A DNA stretch of 64,000 bases from Acytostelium subglobosum LB1 (lineage: Eukaryota; Evosea; Eumycetozoa; Acytosteliales; Acytosteliaceae): assembly GCF_000787575.1 (NCBI RefSeq), contig NW_012236507.1, positions 6,253-70,252 on the forward strand, in the 5' to 3' direction. A program made the position numbers and the translations under genes. Numbering within the stretch: the first letter of the stretch is position 1; each line of letters starts with the position of its first letter. Positions 55,992 through 64,000 of the stretch are shown here, piece after piece. The notes beneath the pieces were generated by a model. That model was not told the DNA's origin and ran no database searches. It saw only the letters and a program-made list of their open reading frames with translations.

Positions 55992-57825
55992 ATGTTAATA
56001 TTACTTCCTATTTGGGTATTAAGAAACATTGTTTCATACCTTGACTGTATCGACATTGTTTGCTTTGTCATGTCTTGCAAGATCATCTATGTGTTGCAAA
56101 AGAGCATAGCTCCATCTTTAAAGCATAACATATATGCACTTCACTATCCAACCAATGCCACCACTCATCTAAAGAAGTTGAGATCGTTTAATAATCTAAC
56201 CACGATGCACAGATGTTATAATAGACTCTATCCCGACTCTTTGCGACTCACAATTGACTCTGGTCATATTCAAATACCTTCATCAATCACAAGCCTGGAT
56301 TTGCATCTTGATATCGATCTTCCAGTTGGACTCATTCCACAATCGGTGACCCAATTAACCATTGACAGTCTAAACCAACCTCTTCAAGTTGGACACATTC
56401 CACAATCTGTGACCCATTTATCATTGACAGTCTAAACCAACCACTTCAAATTGGACACATTCCGCAATGCGTATCACAACTGTCAATGCCTCTATTCAAT
56501 CAACCACTTCAAGTTGGACACTTTCCAGAATCAGTAACCCATTTATCCTTGGAGCGTTTTAATCGACCTCTTCAAGTTGGACTTTTTCCACAATCAGCCA
56601 TACAACTTTCATTGTCAACATCACATAAGAATCAACCTCTTCAAGTTGGGCTGATACCACCATCAGTGAAACAACTATCATTGACACGTATGAATCAACC
56701 TCTTCAAGTTGGACACATTCCACAATCAGTGGAGCAACTATCATTGACACGTATGAATCAACCTCTTCAAGTTGGACACATCCCACAATCAGTCACCCAA
56801 TTAACATTGCCAAGTTTCAATCAACCACTTGATGCTGGGCACATTCCACGATCAGTGACAAATTAACCATTGACCGGTTCAACAAACCTCTACAAATTGG
56901 ATATATTCCACTATCAGTGACTCATTTGTCAATGCAAGATTTCAATCAACCTCTTCAAATAGGTCACATACCTCAATCTGTTACCAATTTATCATTTCAT
57001 CAGTTCAATCAACCTCTTCAATCTGGACATATTCCAATATCAGTAACTCTTCTGTCATTGTTTCAGTTCGATCAACCTCTTCAAATTGGACATATTCCAC
57101 AATCAGTGATATATCTGACACTTATATTTTTCAATCAACCACTTCAAGCTGGACATATTCCACCATCAGTGACACATCTGAAACTGTCAGGGGTCAATCT
57201 ACCTCTTCAATATGGGCACATTCCACAATCAGTTGTTGAACTATCTTTAAATAATTTCGATCAACCTCTTCAAGTTGGTTCCATCCCACGACTTGTAAGG
57301 CGATTGTCTTTTGGATTTAACTTTAATCAATACCTCAAAATGGAATACATTCCATCCGTCACGTCACTATCTATTCCTAACAGTCAATTCTCCCAAGATA
57401 ACTTTGGACTCTTGGATCACAATTATCTCCAAGAACTCACCATCTCTCATGAGATCAGCAGACCCGGACAGCCTCCTCTCTCACCAACTCAATTCTATTT
57501 AGATGTGGACAGGACAAGTAACCCAGCCTCCAAAGGACCTTCTCATCTCATCATTCAAGTCCGTGTCAATCGTACCCGTGAAAATATGTATGAAGGTATT
57601 CCACGCTCTTTCTTGAGTATTCAGCTCAAACAATTACTCTCAAACGCTACCAATGTGACCAGCACTTCTTTGATTTCACGACAGTCTGGAGGTTACTTGA
57701 CAATGAAACTGCATTATGTATACCAGTGGCCGATAGCTATGGTGATGGAGTCATGTCACTTTGGAGGATTAAGGGTAATACGCTCCAAAGACCATTACTT
57801 ATATAAATATATTGGGTTGTTATAA
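55992..57825 (+). pseudogene. FNIP-repeat gene with broken reading frame
   Basis: The region reads as an FNIP-repeat protein of about 600 residues in three successive frames (55992-56435, then about 56440-56866, then about 56850-57825). The start MLILLPIWVLRNIVSYLDCI is an F-box-like helix. The repeats are very uniform, close to FNQPLQVGHIPQSVTHLSL, 22 residues (66 nt) each, with at least 18 copies. Both breaks fall inside repeats: near 56430 (after the second THLSL unit) and near 56860 (at SVTN). The repeats continue without loss across the shifts, so the damage is small and recent, or reflects assembly errors in a repetitive tract. The non-repetitive C-terminal region ends at the stop at 57825. 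It is convergent with the DUF3605 gene at 94 bp. Confidence 0.7.
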
Positions 57826-57919
57826 TATATATTATATCTATAACCAGTCGACTACTTGGACAACCATGAGGGCCTAAATTGTGGCAGTTGTTCCATTGCC
57901 ATGTTTGTTTATTGTAGTA

Positions 57920-58582
57920 TTACAAGTCCTTCCAAGTCGATAGCAGTGTACTGACAATGCCAGAGAACTGATGACCAGTGTCTATTCTTATAAATACATG
58001 ATAATGGAATACATCTTTGATACTTTGTAGATGTGGTGGATTGATAAACACAAGGTACTCTTTGCCATATGTGCCCAGTCCCAATGTGTTCTCCAAATGG
58101 TATCTGGCCTGCTCCTCTGTCAGTGGATGAAGACACCACAGTACACAGTGACGTATGTTCTCGTCAATGTTGTAAGGAAAGTCATTCATTCTTATTATGA
58201 TGCGCTGCTCCATTGGACCATCAGGTGTCACCACCCTCTTGAGAGGCGCTGCCACTGTCACACTGATTGGCTCGCCAACATCGCCCGATTCTTGAGCGGC
58301 GGCACTGGCGATGGGTGTCAGCGCTTCGATACCATCGTCGACGATGGGGAAGTCAAACACCAACGAGAGAATATAGTCTCGGGCAGTGCTGTAGTGTTGC
58401 TTGATCCAATCAGAGTGAGCCCACATCCTGCGTAGCCAATCCTCTCGACGACCAAGCTCATGCACTCTTCCCTCTGCTATAATAGTGATCAGTTCATCCC
58501 AACTCCTCTTGACGTAGCCCAATGGTTGAGAGCATTTCGTTTTAGGTTGTTGTTGTTGTTGTGAACTGTCTGTACTGGTCAT
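57920..58582 (-). CDS. DUF3605-family protein
   Basis: A single exon of 220 residues. After a Ser/Gln-rich leader comes KRSWDELITIIAEGRVHELG then RREDWLRRMWAHSDWIKQHY and SARDYILSLVFDFP. The C-terminal block IIIRMNDFPYNIDENIRHCV followed by LWCLHPLT, then EYLVFINPPHLQSIKD, matches the NDFPY...H..LW core of DUF3605, known from fungal proteins induced by N-acetylglucosamine. No enzyme activity is established that I can name. The sequence is soluble, with no signal peptide or membrane segment. The ATG at 58582 is the first in frame. The gene is convergent with the FNIP pseudogene and has a long (0.7 kb) 5' spacer. Confidence 0.8.
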   Translation of the reverse strand: MTSTDSSQQQQQPKTKCSQPLGYVKRSWDELITIIAEGRVHELGRREDWLRRMWAHSDWIKQHYSTARDYILSLVFDFPIVDDGIEALTPIASAAAQESGDVGEPISVTVAAPLKRVVTPDGPMEQRIIIRMNDFPYNIDENIRHCVLWCLHPLTEEQARYHLENTLGLGTYGKEYLVFINPPHLQSIKDVFHYHVFIRIDTGHQFSGIVSTLLSTWKDL

Positions 58583-59298
58583 TGTGCACTTTAGTTATAC
58601 AAGTATATGTAATAATAATAATTGTTGTACTTTCTGTGATCACTTCATGAGTGGAATGAAACACCATCTGAGAACAGAAGTGAGTTCGTTGTGTGTGACG
58701 ATTCATCAACACGGATCAATGAATCTAAGAAAGGTAATGATAAGATAAAAGGAAGACACAGAGAGAAGGTACATTTAATAACAATGTTATTTATTGTAAT
58801 AAAAGTTAATTGATTGATCATTGATTGGTAGTAGAAATAATATTAACTGTAAGGAGGGAATGATTGTTTAAGTTATTAGTATGTGATTGATAAAGATTGA
58901 TTGTGTTTAGATGATTGAATGTTGGGTGTTTGGTTGGTTGAAGGAAAGAGAGGAATGTGCATCAGAAGACTGTCATGAGAACGATGAGGTTACTATCACT
59001 TGAAATCAAAGTGCTGAGTTTAGAATAACGTTTGTATCATCACTGTACGATAGAGTAGAGAAAGAGGGATAGATTGAAAGAAGAGAGTGTAGTTGTTTGT
59101 ATGTGTTTGGTTGTAGATTACTTACATGTTGGACAGGTTGTTGACTGATCACTGGTGCATCTGAGCGAGCCTATCAACCCTTCGCTCGTTCACTTGAGAC
59201 GCCAAAACTACCCTGTTTTACTTGATTTGCCACGTGCCAAATTTAAAGCCCGGGCTTTTATTTATTTGCTGGTGTTCGTCGATTGATTGAATGATTGA
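58583..59298. other. Intergenic region
   Basis: A 716-bp spacer between two minus-strand genes. Near its upstream end, 40 bp beyond the TMEM214-like stop, are CACGTG (59231-59236) and the palindrome listed below. Otherwise it is AT-rich with TTGG-like tracts and no coding signal. Confidence 0.5.
59245..59258. promoter_or_regulatory. GC-rich perfect palindrome beside an E-box
   Basis: AAAGCCCGGGCTTT is a perfect 14-bp palindrome, nine bases after CACGTG. It stands out in an AT-rich spacer. It could bind a dimeric factor, act in a terminator hairpin of the TMEM214-like transcript, or be chance. Confidence 0.35.
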
Positions 59299-61612
59299 TT
59301 AGTTGCTGTTGTTGTTGTTGTTGCACAATAGTTGTGATAGCTGTGTTAGTTGTGCTGGAAGCTTGTCGTTGTATTGACCACTGCAGAGTTGTTGTCTTGC
59401 AAACAATCCACATGCTACTACCAGTGGCAGGATTAAAAGTGGCAAGAGGAGACGAATGGCCTTTGAAGATGATACAATGGATGGCTTGAAACTCCTGATG
59501 ATCGAGTCACATGTGATTGAACACATCTCAAGATCGTTGACCTCCACATTCTTGCCCATCGCCTTCTTCTTTGTCTTGCTCGAGAGTATGGCATCATTGC
59601 TCTGTTTGCAGTACTGTGCCAGATTGTAAATGGTCTCTGAGGACAGTGACCTCTTGAGGTTCAACTGGTCCCAGTTCAATGATATGAATAGGAGTAGATT
59701 GTTGGTCTGTGCCACATTCTTTGGATACACCTGTTTGATGTACTCCACGCTGTTGCCATCCAACTTTATACAATTGATCAATGAGGACAATATCTAGTGG
59801 AGTAGTTGGTGGTTGACTATATTAATAAGTGGCGGCAAGGATGATCATATCCACATCAACATACGATTTCTCTATAGTTCTCATCGGCAATGGCAGTATT
59901 GCTGAGTAGTACGTTGAGGTAGGGTTGAGGTACTGATTTGGATGGGAACAGCGTATCAACATCAAACAATACCTGCCCAATTGTAAGGCAAGTGTCATCC
60001 AATCTAAAGTGTAGGGTGGTGTAAGTATACTTGTAAGTGATGGCCATGATGGGATCCAACTCACTCATATCCTTTTTGGATTGCCCATAGCAATTGCTCC
60101 ACGCTTGATGTCATGATTGATTCGTTGATTCGTGACTTGCCACTTTGGATGTCATTGCTATGTTGTAGGACAAGAAACGTTAGTATGTATCCAAGGTGGT
60201 GGACATTGATTGGTGATTGCTTACCAATGTGCCAACACTGAAGTGGAGAATGATTGAATATAGTCATTGACTGTGGTCGGTATCTTAAGGTGTTGGTTAA
60301 GCTTCAATGGGAAGATTACACTGAACCAGACTGTGAGTATAGGAGGGGCGCGTCAGTGATTGCGGAGGATGGTCTTGTAGTTGGCTTGAATGTGAACTTA
60401 CTGGAGACTGGAACCTCTGGATGAGTTGGGAATGCTTGTGATGCCAACCAAAGGTAGAGCGAGGCCACGTTTGGCTTCAAGCTGTGGATACCTGCAGCGT
60501 TGAATATAGTCTTGAAGGTTTCGACCATTGCCAAGGGCACTGCCTTGATGTGCTTGAACACTACCTGTAGGAATATTATCAAACCAACTCCACTGGTCTT
60601 CAATGCTCCCTTCTCTGTTTGCATGTGTGAGTATGTACATTCGTTAGGTTGATGTTGATGGTCAATGTAACCATGTCCATGTTACATGTCATTATTACCT
60701 TGTTTGATGATTGAAAGCAAGGTGTTGATAAGGAATGTGATGGTCTGGAGGTATTCAGATGTTGGGACATTGTCAAAGTACTTCCTCGTCTCCTTGACAA
60801 ATCGTTTCTCCAAAGTGCTCGTTGGATACTCTGTGAGAGGGGAAAAGAGAGGAGTGATGTGAGTGAGTGAACACTTCTGCTTTAACCGATTGAATGAACA
60901 TACCATAGTTTGCCTCTAGTATCAAGTCACCCAATGATATATCCATCTCTGTCTTGCCAAAGTGCTCCTCAAGGAACTCAGCAATGTACTTGAGTTGGAT
61001 GTCACGTGATGTTGGGTACTTCTTGACGACGGCGATTATCAATTCATAATACTGACTGTATTGGAACTATACCAGGAGGTGAGAAGAGTATCAGGTCAGT
61101 CAGTGAACTCTCACCATGTACATGTTGACACGTGACACACATACAGTCTGCTTGGCATTGTCGAATGATGTTGGACCCTTCTTCTTTGTGTCAACAGCCT
61201 GCCTCTTCTTGGCCATCTCCCTTTGCTTCTGGAGAGCCTTGGCCTTCTTCTTCTCGAGATCGTTGAGATACTTGCTGGTGTAGACGTAGCCCTCCGAGGT
61301 GACAGTGGGCACATCCTTTTTCTTCCTTTGACCGTGTCTCTTTGGATCGTTTCCACCGTCGTCTCCATCCTCCAACACCTCCCAGGGATTGTTATAGCTG
61401 CTGCGTGACTTGTCCGACTTTAGACTGAAGGCGTTGGCAGAGTCTGCAAACATCTCCTTTATACGCTTTTGTTTCTCATCATGTTCCTTCTTCTCGACAT
61501 CACGTCTCTCTTGAATCTCTGCAGCCTTTCTCTGTTTCCTCTGTTGTTGCTGTTGTTGTTTCACTTGTTTAGAGGGTATAGTCTCCCAATCATCATCTCC
61601 ATGGCTATCCAT
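59299..61612 (-). CDS. TMEM214-like ER membrane protein
   Basis: Seven exons (61612-61145, 61066-60904, 60830-60699, 60614-60402, 60330-60225, 60157-59865, 59793-59299) encode about 622 residues, close to animal TMEM214. The N-terminus is Lys/Glu/Gln-rich (DDDWETIPSKQVKQ). A helical, armadillo-like body follows, then the block VYPKNVAQTNNLLLFISLNW with NLAQYCKQSNDAILSSK, which aligns with the YPKHLSQS...LTNQELLRK region of human TMEM214, and a hydrophobic C-terminal anchor (IRLLLPLLILPLVVACGLFA). The frame is interrupted in exon 6 at a five-T run (about 60073-60077 on the plus strand); one base fewer there restores IQKDMSELDPIMAITYKY. This looks like a homopolymer error. TMEM214 acts at the ER, in apoptosis and vesicle traffic in animals; here the role is inferred. 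Confidence 0.82.
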
Positions 61613-61829
61613 CTTAATAAATATTATATTATATAACTGTTGTGTTATCAATACTCGAGAATCATTGTATTAATGATGAAGGAATGAATGTAGGGATAGT
61701 GAGTGATGAATTGAATTGTTGGGGTTTGTTTGATTGTTGTTGAACTTAGTTTGACTTTGTGAACTTCACTCTCAACCCAACATCAGATTGAGTAGACATT
61801 TAAATATAATATATATAATCTAACTTTAT

Positions 61830-64000
61830 TTATAGGTATGATGAGATGGATTCGTCTGTTCCAAGATGATTCTCGATGGTCTTTACCACATCCTGGCATG
61901 CCCTCTCCACATCGGGCACACTGTCCTCCAGTAGCTCCGAAATGAATGGCAGTGTCTCGGGTAGCAGGATGATGAGTCGCTCGCCAAGACGCTTGTGCAG
62001 TGCGTGGATGACGGACAGAGCAGACAGTCTGACCGCGGCGTATGGGTTCCTGGTCTTTATCAGCACCGAGTGGTTCAGTGGCTTCCACAGCATCTCCTGG
62101 TTGATCGTCAGTGCCAGCTGGGTGATGCACGGCACCAGGTACTTCTCCATTCTGTTTCTGTACGCCTCGCTGTTGCTGCCCATCTGGTTCTCCAATTGAT
62201 TTACAAGTGCTGGCATCAGCTTCTCGAAGCGCTGCTTGTCCAAGAAGTTGTCCTTGTCGAATGATAGACACTTCTGGATCGCAGAGAGCACCTGGCATAT
62301 CACCTCCTCCTTGGTGGACATGGTTGCGCCAGACACGCCGCCGTTGGTCAGTGCAGCCGCCGCTGCAGATGAGGCGGATGTCGAGCTCTGGTTGGCTCTC
62401 TTTCTCTTGCCGTTGCTGTTGGTCAGTGCAATGTCATCGTCGTGTTCGTCGTGGGCGTTGTGTCCGGGCGACTTGACGATCAGTGTCTCGAGCAGGAAGA
62501 TCGAGTTCTCCATAAAGTAGGCCATGTAGGGGACAAAGATGGACTTGAGGTGTTGGGCAAGCGCGTTGACAACCTTGTAGAAGAACAACAGGTTGTTGAG
62601 GTCACCAGTGGCGTCAGTGTTAGCGTCGTCCGATGTGTGACTGCTGCTCGAGTGTCCATTCATTGGCTTCTTCTTCTTGTTCTGTTGCTGTTGCTGTTGT
62701 GACTGAGCCCAGTCAGAGATCTTAAGGAAGAGTGGCTTGAACAGGTTCTCATTCAACTTCATGATCAGGGCAATGAACGAGCTGATCAGATGTTGCTCGA
62801 CAAGGTCGATGTTGCGCACCTTGCTGTTGTACTTTCGTCTAAAGTCAAAGCACTGCAGGAAGAACTTGAAGATGTTCTTGTGGTAGAGTGCCACGTCCTT
62901 GGCGCCCAGGTTGGTCGAGATGTCGCCGACAAAGTCAAACAAACAGATGACACTCTGGTCATTCTCTGACACGACGGCAAACTCATAGGCAGATGCGAGA
63001 GCGGGCAGGAGCAGTCTGAACTCTACATTCTTTGTCAACAATGTCAAGATTTTCTTGACCTGTGTGTACACCTTGCCTGTGGCCTGTTTGATGGGTGGAG
63101 GTGCGCATGAGTATGTGATTGATTGGAATGATTCCAGGTGAGAGAGTGGACTTACGTTGGTGCTTGTGAGTCTTGGATGAAGGAGAGCGTTGAGCATTTG
63201 TGGAAGGTATGGTGAGAGGAACTTGGGGATCTTCTTGAGCATCATCTCCAATGAGGAGATACAGGACAGCTGAAGAAGGTTGCGAGTCTCAGACTCTTCA
63301 GATGACTTGAATGATCCTGTCAGCGTGTTGAGAAGCACGGGGAAGAACTGTGGAATGTATGGCACGGTCTTGGCTTGGAGTTCAGAGCACAGGGTGGCAA
63401 TGCAAATGAGCGAGCTGGATACGACCATGTAGTTGCCGGCACCCATGGCCTTGATGATGGTGGTCATCTGCTTCAGGAACACCTTGCTGTGGTTGGTGGC
63501 AAAGTTACGCGCCAGGATCTCAAAGCTGAGAAGGGCGGTCTGCTTGTTGGTGTCGATCTCCTTGGGAGACTCGATCACTTTGGCAAACTCATCAAGCAGT
63601 GAGAGGAACTTGACGATCTGCTCGGGCGTCAGCTGCTTCCTCAGCGTGGAGATCTTCTCGTTGAAGATGACCAGAGAGCGACGGCGCACCTGGGGGTCTG
63701 GGTGGTGCAGCAGCTTGGACACTGACACGACGAAGCCGTCGACAGACAGCAGCTGGTTGTAGCGGTCCATGCAGCGGTTGACGGACGACAGCAGCTTCTT
63801 GAGGTACTTGTCCTTGCCCTTCTTGCCACTGCTCTCAGAGGTGAGGCGCTCAATGCACTCGGTGATGCTGCGCAGCATGACCAGTAGGTTGGAGAATGAG
63901 GACAGGTAGTGCTTCTCGATGAGCTCTCGGTCTGTTGAGGTGATCTTGAATGACAGGTCCTCGAGGTAGGAGGTGGACGAAAGGCGCTCGTCGATAAAGT
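61830..64000 (-). CDS. utp10: UTP10/HEATR1 U3 snoRNP protein, C-terminal part
   Basis: This is the 3' part of a larger gene; coding sequence runs off the window at 64000. Visible exons are 64000-63156 and 63083-61830, about 700 residues. The C-terminal BP28CT region is clear: FKPLFLKISDWAQSQ, KLMPALVNQLENQMGS, YLVPCITQLALTINQEMLWK, PLNHSVLIKTRNPYAAVR, RLIILLPETLPFISELLEDS and the final helix KTIENHLGTDESI all match HEATR1/Utp10. HEAT-type helices precede it. A Gln/Lys/Ser-rich insert and an acidic Asn/Ser loop interrupt it. The 72-nt intron (63084-63155, GTAAGT...CAAACAG) contains no stop in frame, so it can be missed by open-frame calling. The protein acts in the t-UTP complex in rDNA transcription and early 18S processing. 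GC is higher than in neighbouring genes. Confidence 0.95.
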   Translation of the reverse strand, partial: FIDERLSSTSYLEDLSFKITSTDRELIEKHYLSSFSNLLVMLRSITECIERLTSESSGKKGKDKYLKKLLSSVNRCMDRYNQLLSVDGFVVSVSKLLHHPDPQVRRRSLVIFNEKISTLRKQLTPEQIVKFLSLLDEFAKVIESPKEIDTNKQTALLSFEILARNFATNHSKVFLKQMTTIIKAMGAGNYMVVSSSLICIATLCSELQAKTVPYIPQFFPVLLNTLTGSFKSSEESETRNLLQLSCISSLEMMLKKIPKFLSPYLPQMLNALLHPRLTSTNVSPLSHLESFQSITYSCAPPPIKQATGKVYTQVKKILTLLTKNVEFRLLLPALASAYEFAVVSENDQSVICLFDFVGDISTNLGAKDVALYHKNIFKFFLQCFDFRRKYNSKVRNIDLVEQHLISSFIALIMKLNENLFKPLFLKISDWAQSQQQQQQNKKKKPMNGHSSSSHTSDDANTDATGDLNNLLFFYKVVNALAQHLKSIFVPYMAYFMENSIFLLETLIVKSPGHNAHDEHDDDIALTNSNGKRKRANQSSTSASSAAAAALTNGGVSGATMSTKEEVICQVLSAIQKCLSFDKDNFLDKQRFEKLMPALVNQLENQMGSNSEAYRNRMEKYLVPCITQLALTINQEMLWKPLNHSVLIKTRNPYAAVRLSALSVIHALHKRLGERLIILLPETLPFISELLEDSVPDVERACQDVVKTIENHLGTDESISSYL

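Overview
The window is nuclear DNA of a social amoeba (Dictyostelia). The signs are short GT-AG introns (mostly 60-120 nt) in almost every gene, Asn/Gln/Ser homopolymers in coding regions, AT-rich intergenic DNA with (AT), (TG), (TTGG) and (TGAT) microsatellites, FNIP-repeat and ankyrin 'NGHLDVVKFL' families, and an IplA-type IP3-receptor gene. Coding GC looks clearly higher than in Dictyostelium discoideum, so a different dictyostelid is likely; I cannot name the species. Three N bases (33606, 39230, 39326) show a draft assembly. I found no tRNA, rRNA, CRISPR array or intact mobile element.

Layout. 0.4-2 kb: a minus-strand protein built on a 15-bp minisatellite. 2.5-10.8 kb: a five-exon IP3-receptor-like channel. 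10.9-16 kb: an RCC1-repeat protein (probably mitochondrial), the autophagy kinase Atg1, and a SpoU/TrmH RNA methyltransferase. 16.6-21.3 kb: a 1,535-residue protein made of about nine diverged copies of a domain I do not recognise. 21.6-24.9 kb: a protein kinase fused to a RhoGEF. 24.9-38 kb: a secreted glycoprotein, a PX protein, a coiled-coil protein, a Nudix protein, a phospholipid methyltransferase, a CNBP-like zinc-knuckle protein, CDP-diacylglycerol synthase and an SRPK kinase. 39-47.4 kb: a PP2C phosphatase, AP-3 sigma, a small unknown gene, an FNIP-repeat protein and a DUF3818 protein. 48.4-55.9 kb: an LLPH-like protein, mitochondrial ribosomal mL44, an ankyrin protein, RCL1 and a cytochrome-b5-like (MAPR) protein. 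56-64 kb: a frame-broken FNIP gene, a DUF3605 protein, a TMEM214 homologue and the 3' part of UTP10/HEATR1.

The genes do not form one pathway. Several shared themes appear: ribosome biogenesis (RCL1, UTP10, LLPH-like), mitochondrial gene expression (RCC1L-like, TrmH-like, mL44), phospholipid synthesis (CDP-DAG synthase, PE methyltransferase), and membrane traffic or autophagy (Atg1, AP-3 sigma, PX, DUF3818). Gene packing is tight, and convergent pairs are often separated by only 13-130 bp. The most novel-looking item is the nine-repeat protein. Next are the IP3-receptor-like pore without the usual filter, a zinc knuckle hidden in another frame of the CNBP-like gene, and a 77-nt hairpin at 27.3 kb.
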